Of a stretch of 64,000 bases of DNA, positions 1 to 12,900 are shown piece by piece. A program made the position numbers and the translations under genes. Source of the stretch: Pholiota molesta (taxonomy: Eukaryota > Basidiomycota > Agaricomycetes > Agaricales > Strophariaceae). The stretch lies in NCBI GenBank assembly GCA_014925825.1, contig JACGCK010000030.1, positions 310,001-374,000 of the forward strand, given 5' to 3'. The notes beneath the pieces are model-generated. The model saw nothing but the letters and a program-made list of their open reading frames with translations, had not been told where the DNA came from and did not search any database. How positions within the stretch are numbered: position 1 is the first letter of the stretch; each line of letters begins with the position of its first letter.

Positions 1-1925
1 GGGCATTACCAAGATTGTTGAGTGTCATTGAGAAAAGTGTAAAACGTGCTGGCTCAAGAAGAACGACCTGTCGAAGAAGGGAAATTGCTTCTTCAAGGTC
101 GCTTGGCACACCCTGCTGTTCATAACAAGTGAGAAGGGCATCACCAAGATTGTGGAGTGATAATGAGCGATTTCGATGAGGTGCTGGCTGAAGAAGGATG
201 GCCTCTCGATGCAATGAAATTGCTTCTTCAAGGTCGCTTGGTGCACACTGGTGTTTAAAATGAGCATGAATGGCCATGCCAAGATGGCTGAGTGACATTG
301 AGTGATCTGGATGAGGTGCCGGCCGAAGAAGAAGCGCCTCTCGATGCAATGAAATTGCTTCGTCAACATCGCTCGGTGCACCCTGCTGTTCAGAGCGAGT
401 GAGAAGGGCATTGCCGAGATTGTTGAGTGATGACGAGCGATCTGGATGAGGTGCCGGCCGAAGAAGAAGCGCCTCTCGATGCAATGAAATTGCTTCGTCA
501 ACATCGCTCGGTGCACCCTGCTGTTCAGAGCGAGTGAGAAGGGCATTGCCGAGATTGTTGAGTGATGACGAGCGATCTGGATGAGGTGCCGGCCGAAGAA
601 GAAGCGCCTCTCGATGCAATGAAATTGCTTTGTCAAGGTCACTCGGCACACCCTGCTGTTCAAAACGAGTGAGAAGGGCATCACCAAGATTGTTGAGTGA
701 CCAAGAGCGATCTGGATGAGGTGCTGGCCGAAGAAGAATGGCCTCATGATGCAATGAAATTGCTTCTTCAAGGTCACTCGGTGCGTGCTGCTGTTCAGAA
801 CAAGTGAGAAGGGCATTGCCAAGATGGTTGAGTGATGACGAGCGATTTGGATGAGGTGCCGGCCGAAGAAGAAGCGCCTCTCGATGCAATGAAATTGCTT
901 CGTCAAGGTTGCTCGGCACATGCTGCTGTTCAAAACGAGTGAGAAGGGCATCACCAAGATTGTTGAGTGACCGAGAGCGATCTGGATGAGGTGCTGGCTG
1001 AAGAAGAATAGCCTCGCGATGCAAAGAAATTGCTTCTTCAAGGTCACTCGGTGCACCCTGCTGTTCAGAGCGAGTGAGAAGGGCATTGCCAAGATCATTG
1101 AGTGATGATGAGCGATCTGGATGAGGTGCCGGCCGAAGAAGAAGCGCCTCTCGATGCAATGAAATTGCTTCGTCAAGGTCGCTCGACACACCCTGCTGTT
1201 CAAAACGAGTGAGAATGGCCATGCCAAGTTTGCTAAGTGATGTTGAGCGATCTGGATGAGGTGCTGGCCGAAGAAGAATGGCCTCGCGATGCAGTGAAAT
1301 TGCTTCTTCGAGGTCACTTGGTGCACCCTGCTGTTCAGAGCGAGTGAGAAGGGCGTTGCCAAGATCATTGAGTGATGATGAGCGATCTGGATGAGGTGCC
1401 GGCCAAAGAAGAAGCGCCTCTCGATGCGATGAAATTGCTTTGTCAAGGTCACTCCGCACACCCTGCTGTTCAAAACGAGTGAGAACGGCCATGCCCAGTT
1501 TGCTAAGTGACATTGAGCGATCTGGATGAGGTGCTGGCCGAAGAAGAATGGCCTCGCAATGCAATGAAATTGCTTCTTCAAGGTTGCTTGGCACACCCTG
1601 CTGTTCAAAACGAGTGAGAAAAGCATCACCAAGATTGTTGAGTGACCAAGAGCGATCTGGATGAGGTGCTGGCCGAAGAACAATTGCCTCACGATGCAAT
1701 GAAATTGCTTCTTCAAGGTCACTCGGTGCACCCTGCTGTTCAGAGCGAGTGAGAAGGGCATTGCCAAGATCGTTGAGTGATGATGAGCGATCTGGATGAG
1801 GTGCCGGCTGAAGAAGAAGCACCTCTCGATTGAATGAGATTGCTTCATCAAGGTCACTTTGTGCACCCTGCTGTTCAAAACGAGTTTTAAGGGCAAATGC
1901 AAGCTGGGCAAGTGACGAGGATTGA
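1..1925 (-). repeat. Array of 135-bp units encoding 45-residue TPRs (copy A)
   Basis: The motif around CTGTTCA(A/G)A recurs at 121, 256, 391, 526, 661, 796, 931, 1066 and on to 1876, always 135 bp apart. That gives at least 14 units inside the coding frame. Each unit encodes a helix-turn-helix of the type SDLDEAISLHRE followed by LLLQPAPH and LNNLG. Two slightly different unit types alternate between about 580 and 1560, giving a 270-bp higher-order period. Positions about 305-628 are an exact 135-bp periodic stretch, pointing to very recent unit duplication or gene conversion. Confidence 0.93.
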
Positions 1926-4900
1926 GAATGAAGTGCTGGAAAAATGAGAAGGGCATGGCGATATACAATGATTGCCTCATCCAGGCTCTGAATATTCCTG
2001 CCATGTTCATACAACCTGTCATAGGCATCTCCCAAGGCTATCCATGTCTGAATATCCGTTGCCTGGAGTCGGACAGCAATCTCAAGGCAATAGAGTTGAT
2101 ATAAAAGAGTAGTGACATCTTCATCCCCTATCATCAAGGCTAATTCATGCGGTAGCACAGATCTTGGGATCTCATCTAGCGAGTCATACGCGTGAGCGTC
2201 TTGGAACCTGGCTGTGATACAAGGAAGGAATAGAGTTGCCCAACGCCGCATATCTTGCTGAGATATCATGTCCATTGGATCCTTAATGGTGGTTAGAGTG
2301 GCCGGAGGTAGGCGCGAGCTTCCATTCGAAACATGCAGAGGCCAAAACTTGATGGCATATAAATCGACACCACGAAGTTCAGAATAGGCGCAGACCTTCC
2401 CTCGGTGTGATTGGAGAAACTCGGAGAAAACAATCTCAAGGCACCTCTTTGCGACCATCGAATGAGCATTTTTGGCGCTAATAGCGATACATCGCTCGTT
2501 AGACTCCGTCGAGGTGGACTGCATGAATTCAAGGAAGGACAAATGGAATTGCTGCATTGCCGGTGGAATGATATCGCTCTTGAATTCACCCCGCATTTGA
2601 AAAACAGCCAGCCGCCGTTGAATCTCCTCTGCCGGACGGTTGGATATTTGACCATTTGTTCCCCATGGCAAGAGACGTGCAAAATCACCAAGAGGAAGGG
2701 GTTCCTGAAGCACCATCATCGCTCCAAGGAAGTCTTGAAGCTTCTCTTGCATATCCGGCTTAGGAAAAAGATTTATGATAGCATCACGATAGAGACGCTC
2801 GAGCTGCTCTCCACTCCGAGCGCCCACCTTCTCTTCAGACCAGACAATTTGTTCGAGTATCTGGTGTGGATATCGCTGATCAAATTCGTGCGATAACAAT
2901 GAGCGAACGGTCGCTGCCCAGATGAGAAGACCCTGCGCGTGAGTCGCCAAACGACTGATAGTAAGTTGGTCAGGTCTTCGCCCTCTCCAATCAATCGTCT
3001 CGAAATGATGACGGAAGTAACGCTCGATGATCTCCTCAGAGACCGGTGGAAGGGGGTATGCTTGACTGGGAATTTTATTGAGGACACGTTCGACGGAATA
3101 ACTGGGCCGACTAGTCAGGATAAATTTCACAGGCGACGGTGCTGGAAGGTGTGCGAGTTCCGCCAGGAATGATTCATGGCTCGTCCATTCCTCCAGACCA
3201 TCCATCACGACGACAAGCGGGTAGGGATACTCTAATTGACGGATTGGGTCGATAACATAAGCCGTGAGATAATCCCGAAGAGGGTTATGAGGGCCGTTCA
3301 GTTTCCTCGCCGCCTCCGCAATATTGGCAATGGCCCGCGGATGCATCTCTCCAAGCTGCCGAGAGATCATCTGGATGACGGTTTCTGGGTGTTCCTTCGT
3401 TAGGTTGGTGAGAAAGACACCTCCTGCAAGGCAGTTGTCATCTTTGAGAAGGCGGACCAGTTGCTGGCCTGTGGTCGATTTCCCTAGCCCGGCTGCGCCA
3501 TGGATCCAGAGGATTGATTGATCCCGTTTATCTATCCAGTCGGAAATCTCCCTTAGAACGTCGTCGCGGCTCCCGTCCAGATATTCAGCGTGGTCATATC
3601 GGGGATGACTTGGAAGGCCATTCAGCGCCACGTAGTCTGAATCATTTCTCAGCTTCAATTTGTTATTCGGTCAGAAGTCTGAGACGCACCGAATTTCTTG
3701 CTGAGCTCGTTGACGTCGAGCTGTATATGGATCTGACTCTCATTCTAACCACGATTCAGTACAGGACTTCAGAATTACAATGACTTTACAAACCTGAAAT
3801 ACTTTGATTGCATTATCTAGTCTTGTTCGAATGCCTTGGAGCGTGTCCTTCTGTACGTTTTGTTGGAAGTAGCGCCAGAACCGATTCTGCCGAGTCAATT
3901 CGTCGCAATCTTGGGCTATGCCTTCCAAACTCCTATTTAGTGGACTAGTGAATACGTTGCACTGTGCAAATGCGGCTAATGATATTCACTTTGTAAATTT
4001 GTTCAGCGCTCGTTTGAGTTCGTTTGATGCTTCCGTTGTACGATCAGAACAAATCACAGCACATGAGATCGCAAACTCTCCAGCGGTGGCTGCAATCTGT
4101 CGCATGTCGTCGTAATTCGAGCGTGTTTGCTGAAAGCCAATTCGTGAATAATGGAAAGCAAAAGATATCGCAAGCACATACTTTGACAGCATTCAAAAGA
4201 TTGAGGACCCCTCCGATGACTCCTTGGATCCACGGTACAGGTATCACGGAACCGGCATCCTTTACGAGGGTGAGGATGGTAATACTTGGGCTAATGATCG
4301 CAGTCAGCAGCCTGGACAGTCGCTCCGAGGTCACACAGTCACGATCATGGGCGAATAGTGCGTTTGAGGACTGGACAGTATGAGATTGGGTGGGCATAAT
4401 TGGAACCTGAGAATGGAAGACCAACCTTGACTTTGGCAATCTCATCATCCACCATCCGCTTCAATGTGTCCAAAGATTGCACACTGCCTTTGAGATCCAT
4501 GCTATTGAGCTTTTCAACCGTCCTAAACAACGACGTGCGGAGGTGGTCAGAACCGCAAGTAGAGATAGAATAAAGATAGGATATTCTTACTTGATGAATT
4601 CTGTTATTGCTTCTGTGGCTTCAGCGCGGTGAGCTTCGGTAGCAGATATAAGTTGGACGCTAAACTGGGCGCAGGTCGCCAGGACACCAGTAAGCTGGAG
4701 GATGAAATGTTAGAGATGGTTATGCATAACGTATGGACGACATCACTTGATCCTGTTCGTCCTTAGCGTGGATTCCGACAATGAGATGGATAAGCTTCTT
4801 GAGCTCGGGATTCTCTGCGATGATATAGGACATCGAGAGAACGGCGATATCTTTCTCGAACATTTTGCTCTTTGCGAAAACCTTCTGTGGAGCGACAGGC

Positions 4901-5085
4901 GCCAGCGGTATATCTGGTGCATTGGTCGCGGCTAGGGCTACTTTGTCGTTAGATAATTGTGGTGGTATGGGGGTTGGAGGAGGGGGTGGGGTTGCTGTGG
5001 TCGACCCTGGCGGTTGAGGAGCCTTCCTTCGCGAAAAAAATTTGAATGGATCTCTTTTGCGTTTCTGAGTTGGTTGAGACGCCAT
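1..5085 (-). CDS. NACHT-TPR STAND protein (NLR-like), copy A, 3' end beyond window
   Basis: Likely intracellular fungal NLR-type receptor: the NACHT P-loop NTPase acts as switch and the TPR array as sensor (family knowledge). Exons read: 4747-5085, 4591-4694, 4426-4522, 4182-4370, 3990-4129, 3794-3932, 3690-3744 and <1-3636. The ATG at 5085 (MASQPTQKRKR) was chosen because all three paralogues start with MASQ after a conserved leader. The first exon has a basic, proline-rich leader, then an acidic/hydrophobic helix (MFEKDIAVLS). Exons 2-7 encode a helical domain comparable to HeLo/MLKL-like N-termini (inference). The last exon opens with GSRDDV, then Walker A GAAGLGKS and Walker B VVVMDGLEEW, a winged-helix-like part (QQFHLSFLEFM) and at least 14 TPR units of 45 residues. 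No stop occurs before position 1, so the C-terminus is missing (>1566 residues visible). No frameshift was seen in the portion read. Splice junctions agree with copies B and C. Confidence 0.88.
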
Positions 5086-5275
5086 TGCTTTACGATTTAC
5101 AAGTCGATGTGGAAGAATAGAGGGAGGGTATGTCAACACAACGGTTGCATGTACTTATTGGTGCACTGCAGCACAGCACTGGCAGTGCCCCAAGTCGAGA
5201 TCATATTGAACATGGGCTTGATATCCGTTGAGCTCGTGGACGTGTGATAACGCGCTGCTCAGTTGCACAGCTCAA
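5086..5275 (-). promoter_or_regulatory. Conserved 5' flank/leader of NLR copy A
   Basis: The sequence just upstream of the ATG is shared with copy B (18521-18730). This includes the block directly before the start (CGTAAAGCAATGGCGTC in the sense strand of A), a GAATAGAGG-type block, and a block around 5217-5233 matching 18675-18692. Copy C shares only about the first 60 bases. This is consistent with a common ancestral leader and core promoter. No TATA box can be assigned with confidence. Confidence 0.4.
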
Positions 5276-6480
5276 GCGAAGCTCAAGCACAGCTTCTGCC
5301 AGTTATCGAAAGTCTGTCGAAAGCAAGTCGAAAGTCGAAAGAGTATGCATTTGCGTTTGATTTGCGTGGTTTAACTTGTTGCCGTTTTTTCGCGCGTGCA
5401 TAGGGCGTCGCAGTAAGAGTACAAAGGCGGAGCAAGCGAGAGCGGGATGTAGATGTGTTGAGTACTGAGAAATTGAGAATCAGGCGTTTATTACGTTATC
5501 ACGTGGAAGGATGACATCATATCCCAATTTCCCATTTCTTGATGGAATCCATAGCGGCTTCCCTTGATTCATGTACCGACTTGAAAGGACACCCTCTCAA
5601 TATCACATATCCTTCGTCATATTCAGCTGTTTCCCTAATTTTCTAATGTCTCCGGTCCTAACATAGACTACAGCATCGATACCCCGTCAAAGGGGATCTA
5701 CAACTTACAACCTTCCCTTGAACCTGCCGCTGAGCTTGCACAGAGGGTTCGCCTACCCGTTGGCGTTATGCTCGCTGTACCGATGGACGTACAGCTCCAA
5801 ACAATAGGAATCCACATTCCAGGTGCGAGACACATTGGCACCTGAAGCGAAGCCATGAATTTAACTGCTCATTAGCAGATGATGTCTCGCAAATGGCGCT
5901 TAGAATGTTAGCCCCCAAGTCTTCGAGTAGATCTTCCTCAGCGTTCGAGGGCCCGACTTCTCCGACCTTTCCTGCGAATTTGTTTAAGCCAGGTGTCGAT
6001 AGCAACATTGGCAAATTGACTCTAACTTGGTAAAGCGGCTACACCAACAGGAACGGCACCCACAGCGAAACAACGACCGAGCACCTATCTCGCGCAAACT
6101 TGAATGCCCACAACCAGAGCTTGTGCACGGATATGCCCGTGCTGCACATAGCAAAGCGCAGGGAGGCCGGTAACGGGAAGCATAGTAAATACTAAGAACG
6201 GTATATCTTCAAGCTGGGAACGTCAATGCCGACGCTGCCGACGGTTCGAGCGACATAAATGATGAACTGGATTTGTTGAGGTTGTAAATGTCCTCGCAAG
6301 CGCGGCAAGGCAAACATCGTTGACGACGCTGTCGAGTATATTCTGGCCTTGAAGAGAAGGGAACGACGCTCGGAAGACAGAGCAAGCTGGAACCATTACT
6401 TCAGGACTCGCTGTCGATCCTGCTCTGGTTCGCGAATGGGCGAAGGAGGGGCGGCCGAGATTTGCAGGACAGTATCATTG
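5276..6480. other. Intergenic, no supported gene
   Basis: No reading frame here can be supported. A minus-strand open frame at 5766-6014 (82 codons, containing GLNKFAGKVGEVGPS) has protein-like composition and might be a decayed exon. It has no recognisable family and no coherent flanking exons. Confidence 0.4.
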
Positions 6481-9400
6481 ACTACATGGCAGCAGAGGTT
6501 GCGCGATAGCAGCGGTTAATTGTGCATTCCGCCTCTCGTGGTGAAGGATTACTCACTTGCTGCTGTATCCCGAGGTATGATGCAGCGCAGCCGGCGCGAG
6601 GGACGCGAGCCACCCCGTATACTGGCGATGGGCCAAGGTCGCGCCAAATGACAACCAAGGGCCCAGCACCAGTCTTCGGCGCGCATGCTCGTCCAGTTGA
6701 TGCGGATGGCGCAGGAGGAAGCATCCGCTTCATCACCATCCATATCTCGTACGCATTGTCGTCATCGGAGTCTGTCCCATCGTTGCCCATTTTTTTTTTT
6801 TCATTTTGCCTCGCCTACCATCGGCCTCGTCCATGTCGTGTTTGATCCAGCCCATCGTCTCGTCCGCCATCTCCATGGGATTATCCGCCCTCTGTTGGTC
6901 ATCTGCCTTCGTTTATGCGTAAGGCACGACACGACGGACGCGAGCGCCATTGGGCCGAGTTTATGGAGGGGTAAAAAAAAAGTTGAGCGCTGATGGACTG
7001 CACGAGGTATAGGTACGAGTCACGTAGATCGCCGCAATCACCACTAGTAGGCTAGAGGGACGCAGGCGTCAGGAACGAGGAAGACGGGAGAGAACGACGA
7101 AGAAGAAATAGGGTAGGGCGAGAGGGGCGGGAAGGTGGGCAGACAACGCAGTAGATGCGAAGCAGCGCAGCGGCTTGTTTGATCGGAGACGGATGCGATG
7201 CATGGGAGGGCGACGTCGTATAATGTGCGCATCAACAAATGCGGTGCGCGGAACTGGGACGACCACGGTATTCTCGACAAGCAGCGAAGAAGACCGCAGG
7301 CAGTCCGGAAGCTCGAGATCGTCGGAGGATGGGTGCAGGGATGCCCAAACGGGTGCGGATGCCATACATGAGAGAGAAAGAGCGGCTCCTCAGCTCCTCT
7401 TCTTCCTGGCCCCCAGGATCTCGCCGTCGCCCCTACCCCCGACGGCAGAGCGGACGACCAACTCGCGAGCACAGGCAATGGGCCCTCCGCGTTGTCGCAT
7501 CGTCGAGATCAGGCTCTTGCGCTGCTGAGCCGGACGTGGAGATGGTGGACCGTGATGGGGTGGATGAACGAGAGCGTTTATGGCGGATGGAGGTACTGGG
7601 ATGGCCTAGGGGCACACTGACTGCGCTCGTTCGTGGTCGAGGAAGACGTGGAGGCGACGTGGCCAAAAGGGCAAGGGAGAACAGAGTCTCTGAGTTCGTC
7701 CGCATTTGTTGCCACTAGGAGACCTTATGGGGTTCGTATAGCAAAAAGACAAAACAGGCAGCATTGCCTTGTCCTCATATCACCCGTCAAGCGTCAACCT
7801 ATCCACCTTGTCGTCCATCTGCTTCGTCTACCATCCATCTCCTCGCCCATCTCCATCTCCATCGTCCATTTCAGTTCGCGGTCTTGCTCGGCGATTTGGT
7901 CGAGTTTTCTCGGCCTCTTTTGGTTTTGCGTGCTGATTTGCACTCGAGGCAGGACGCGACGGGATGTGGGCGCCAGTGGGCCTGAGTCGTCGAGTTCAAT
8001 GCGAAGAAAGGAGACGGCACATGCGGAGGACGGAGTTGGGCAGCGAGGACACAGCGAGGCGGACGGACGAGGTTTACTCGTTTGTTCGGAGACAGACGTG
8101 GTATGGGGGACGGCGGGGGGTTGGAAACGGAGGTGGGCAAGAGCAATGGCGGAGAGGTAGGCCAGGGCGAAATGGACGGATAACGTAGGAAGATGTATGT
8201 AGACCGCCCGCGAATCAAGTTGCCTCATGCAGAGGACAGGGCTATGGGGCGCGTTCAAACTCGCGGGGCAGCGTGTCGGTAGCTGAGCAGAGGCTGCGTG
8301 ATAGCAATGATTAGTTGGGCATTCCATTTCTCGAACGGTTACTCGCCTGCTCCAACGGCCATCAGATACGATGCAGCGCAGCGACATCAAAACCTCGCAT
8401 GTATGCGATGAGTATAAGACACGCGCTGCCTGAACGATAGACGAAGTCCGACTCGGACGATCTTGCAGGCGCGGTGAGTTTGCAGGCGCATCGAGTTGAC
8501 GTGGATGGCGCAGAAGGATGGCATGCGCATCATCGATGTTGTAGGCGTCGTCTTGTCGTCAGCATTGTTGTCATCAGGGCTTGTCGCTGCGTAGTCATAT
8601 CAGTTACAGGCAGGTCGACAATCCAGAGTCTATGCTATCGTGGCGCCTATAGGAGTAAATATCCGTACAGTTTTGGCTGCCGTGGCATGCGAGGGCGGGC
8701 GAGGGCGAGACGGGAACGGTGTGCAGGGGGGTGGCTAGTGGTTGGAGACGGAGGTCGCGGGTGCGGGATGGAAAGGCGGTAAGGAATGGGAGACGTGAAC
8801 GGGACGCAGATCTAGAGGTCCAAGGCTGCAATACGGAAGGCCGGGCCGGTGCGACTACAGTCCGTGCCTGTCGTCCCTGTTCTTTGTCTTCCTCATCTTC
8901 CTACTCCACCACAGTTCAGTGAGTTGACTGACTGGATCTATGGATACAAGCTTACCAACTTGTTCCAGTATATCTGACGCGCATTGACAGTGAATAGGGC
9001 CTGTACCCCAGCCACACAGAAAGGACGCGATTTTGTGCGCGCAGCCTTGACTGCATCTTTGGATACAACGTATGGTCCATGAATATGTGTCGTCTATGGT
9101 GGGTCCTCTCTGGCATAATGACTATTTCGATTTTTCTCTGATCGTTATTCGCTGCTTGGTAGGTGACGGAGCGAGGTCCATACCGACGTGGACCATCGTA
9201 GCCCTTCGGACTTCCTCACAACGGCGTCTCGCAACAGCAGTAAATTCCTCCTGTTCTCTGCTCCTACCTGCGGCTGGAGTTCCCAACACGGCTCGAGATG
9301 CTCCTCTCTTTATGGCTATCCATGTCGATTCAGACAACTTCAAACCATCCTCGAAACGCCGGTCATTCGTGCTGCTGTAGCTCTGCTAACCTGTTCACTC

Positions 9401-9959
9401 CAGGGGCCGTATATGCATCTCTCTGTGCCCAAACTCAAGAATATCTCCCCACTTTCTCTTTCGATAAGGAGCAATACCATTCCGTGCATTCATCCACACG
9501 GACGTTTCATATCTCGAAAGCCGAACGCGAATTTGTCGGTCCATGGCCCAGACGTCCAATTGTACATTGCCTGGAAACTTTCGTACGTATGCTCCTCCCA
9601 TATCTTATCATCGTCACTCATATACCTTCCTTCCTTCCTTCCTTTCTTTCTTTCAGCAGTCCACATGATGACGAGAAATTGGTAGCGATTCTCTGCCTTG
9701 CGACATTCGACCGACTTCCGGCCTAAACAGTCTCCTTCCGTGGTAGAAAACCAGCGGCCAGTCCCGCCGACGTAGGAATATCATCATCGCGTTGATCTGC
9801 CCTCTGATTTGGCCTGCCACTACCGCTGAGAGGGGTCACCAGTCTAGCTTCGGCAGCTGGGCGGTTTTGGGTCAGGATTCTGTGCCTCGATGGTAAGCAC
9901 TGTGATCGCCGGCTTGATTTCTGGTCGCTAATTCTAATTTTGTCCAGATTCTGCTAGGT
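6481..9959. repeat. Degenerate GC-rich repeated sequence with internal duplication
   Basis: No intact gene is seen. The block at about 6490-6780 recurs, diverged, at about 8285-8570 (shared GATGCAGCGCAGC and GGATGGCGCAG motifs), so a piece of roughly 1.8 kb was duplicated. A second motif family (CTACCATC followed by GTTTATGC/CTCGAGGC and a GGGCC end) occurs at about 6800-6960 and 7760-7985, and again at 12340-12570 and 21340-21550. All open frames on both strands are compositional. A CTTC-type microsatellite lies at 9629-9658. This is probably decayed mobile or duplicated DNA. Confidence 0.5.
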
Positions 9960-12900
9960 TGCATTTCTGTATGTGTTATCCGTCTATCAGTACATCCAGC
10001 AAAATCACGCTATCTCTACAACAGAGGACGCTCAATGTCGAGGACGTAGCCAGCCAGCTCGCCCAAGCCATACACACCAATCGTTCGGACGGCGAAAAGC
10101 ACCCGCTGAAATCCTCGGCTGTGTAGCGGTGAAAGCGCGAGCGAACAAGCATATCGCCACTGTTGCTCGGCGCTGTCGCTGAGGAGACTGAGGGACCCAC
10201 GCGGCCTTGGGAGGACGATCGGGGATGGAGGCAGGAGGCAGGTTATGGATGCTGCGCGCGAACTTGGCGGCGATGTCGAGGAGCCAGGCAAGATCGTGCT
10301 CGAGTGGACGGCCGACTTTGTTATTTGGCGATAGTGGTTCCTATGCTGGATGAACATCATGAACTTCTGCAGAATAACAGTCGATTTCGGCTCAATGGCG
10401 GAAGATGGAAGATGGGTTCACTCCGCTGCAGGCGAAGGAAGAATAGGTGCAGAAGTGAAGAGGATTGGTCTTCAGCAATTTCAGGCATCAGGATCAAGCG
10501 ACCACATCATCCGTTGTCAGTGGCCAGCGCTTCAGCTTCTCCGAGACACAGATATTTGGCCATGGGCTCGTCCGCGGTCATTTTACATATCGGATCCGAG
10601 TCCTAGGGTTTCAACCAGCGCTGCTCCTCCAACTCCAAGAGCGATGGTCATAGCGATGGCAAACCCTAAATGTCCAACCTTTATGGCCGCGAAGCCTTCG
10701 TATGTGTGGTCCTTTCATATCTTGCCATCGTTACCCATACTTTTCATTCTTTCCGCATTCTTTCTTTCGGAAGTTCAACGGATGAGGAGGAATTGGCCAC
10801 ATCGGCCAGGCTTTTATGCCCCGCGACCCCCGCACCGGATTGTGTACCCATTCTTCCTACATCCTCAGGTTTAATACGTTCTGGTCTTCGTTTTCATTTG
10901 TTACACGGATGCAGATTTTACGCTAGTGATGATGACGCTGCGCACTCCCAAGCCTATTCAACATCATCATGAGGCCGAGTTCGTATGTAGCAGCTAGAAG
11001 ACATATAATCTCATCGTTTTTACATTTAATAAATATCAAAACTAGAGCCTAACTAGCGCCGATACTACAGTGTCGTATACGTGGGATGAGAGATGCCAAG
11101 GGCGAGATCACGGTCTCAAAAATCATGGTTTATTATACTCACATTTGTCGCAGACAGGCGGCGTTTGTCGTGGCCTCAACCGAATTCTTCAGAAAAATGA
11201 AGTATAATGAAGTAAGAAAAGAAGATAAATATCAAGAACCTGCAAGCCTACAAGTTGTAGCAAATCCTTCAAACAACCGCCCAACATTCAAATGCGAATT
11301 TACCGAGACTCCTTCAACTACATTGAAAGCGATAACTTCGATAATACAGCCATATTCAAATGGATACGTATGCAGACAGCATGTTAGGAAGCCATGGTGA
11401 TCAAAAAATAAGATATATAGGAAGGCGGTACTATGGACACATGCGACGATCATTCGACGGCTTCGATGTCGAACGTAGGCGCTGAGGCATTTAACGTAGT
11501 CCAACGTAGTGCAATATGGCGCGGACGAGGTGGTCAACATCAGCCTGCCTTGAATAAATGCAGGCGTCCAAGCGATTCCGGTGGTAGGCGCACAGGGAGG
11601 ATAAGCAGTAACGCGCCAGGCCCCAACGACGTGCGGTTCCAACGCCATCACCGGCATCGTCATTGCCAATGCAGAAGGCAGATTCGGGCCCGAAAGGGCG
11701 GAACCTCTTCGAAGAGAAAGAGGAGGTTGCAGGCGGTCTGTAGGCTCGAGTTGGGGTGTATAAAGCGCGTTCGCCGTCGGGGTAGATGCAGAGCGGAGGA
11801 CCAGGGGACAGGATGGGCTGATGCCGCAGGCGGCGAGAGTGACAGCGCTTCTCCTTCCTCGTTCTCTGGACCTCGTCGTCGAAATCACCCTCGGTAGAAA
11901 TTTAAAAAGCGGACGACGGATTCGCGAGCAGCGGCGTTGGGCTCTCTGCGTCGTCATGTCGTTGGTAAGTATTATCGCATCGCCCACGTGTGGCCGTCCA
12001 TGCGCGTCATGAAGCAGGCCCTCGCAGCCGCTGGTATTCTCGCGGAAGCAAGTATCAGAGCGGCCGCTGCTGCGACGTTCGGAGGGAGGGTTTGAGCAGC
12101 GGGCCAGCAACGGACACTGGGTGCTAATGCAAAGATGGTAGGCCGCGGCGACTCATGAGATGGGTAAACGAGGGCGCTCGAAGTGGATGGATATGCGCTA
12201 GTGACGTTCGTGCTTGAAGAAGAAACGTAAGTGGTGGGCCAACGAGCGAACGAGCTCATTCAACGTTCATGTTTTAGCCGGCTGACGAGCTGGTGGTGAG
12301 GTTGGTCCACTATTGGCAAATGCGCGCGGTAGGCAGCGTTGCTTGTCGTCACCCCATCCGTCGTCCGTCATCTCATTATCTATCACCTCCGAGTCGTCGA
12401 CCATCGACTGCCTCGCCTACCATCCGCTTCGTCGTCGATCATTGGTCGTCGTCCCTTCCAATCCGTCTCGACTTGCGTTCAGGTGTCTGGTCTGCTGCTC
12501 ATCGACTGCATTCGTTTATACTCGACGCGAGATGCGGCGGATGCGGTCTCAGTGGGCCTAGCTTGTGGCGGACAGCAAATGCGGTGGGGAAGGAAGAGCC
12601 GTCCAACTGCGAGAGGGACATCGACAAGCAAGTATCAGAGCTGTTGTATCTGCTGCGGCGTACGGAGGTGGGCTAGGGCCAGATAGTCTGTGTGGAAGGT
12701 AGGATCGACATTGCTAGGATGCAGACGGAGATAGAGAAGGGACGATTTTGGCTAGATTAGACAACACGAAATAAATCCCACGATATCTACTGCGCACATC
12801 GCATCGCATCTGACTCTTGCTCTGTACCTTGGCAGCGAAAATCGATACGGCCTCCATCTGTACTGGGCTTGACTTCCCCTTTGACTAATGAACACTGACA

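Noticed and set aside
25..2028. A 667-codon open frame on the minus strand over the TPR array of copy A
   Set aside because: It is one of the alternative frames of the array. Because units are 135 bp (divisible by three), any frame open in one unit stays open in all. The TPR consensus lies in the other frame, which is also open to the window edge.
2411..2896. Plus-strand open frames antisense to the NACHT-winged-helix exon (also 15716-16201)
   Set aside because: They are conserved only because the NLR copies are conserved. Composition follows the antisense strand and there is no family resemblance.
9298..9726. Plus-strand frame of 142 codons with a CT-rich, intron-like tail
   Set aside because: Part of it recurs at 10685-10850 in a different frame, and both copies contain stops after the putative splice. 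It is treated as repeat.
11232..12110. A 292-codon minus-strand frame in D1
   Set aside because: Rich in Arg, Ser and Pro; the paralogous D2 region carries no matching open frame, and no domain is visible.
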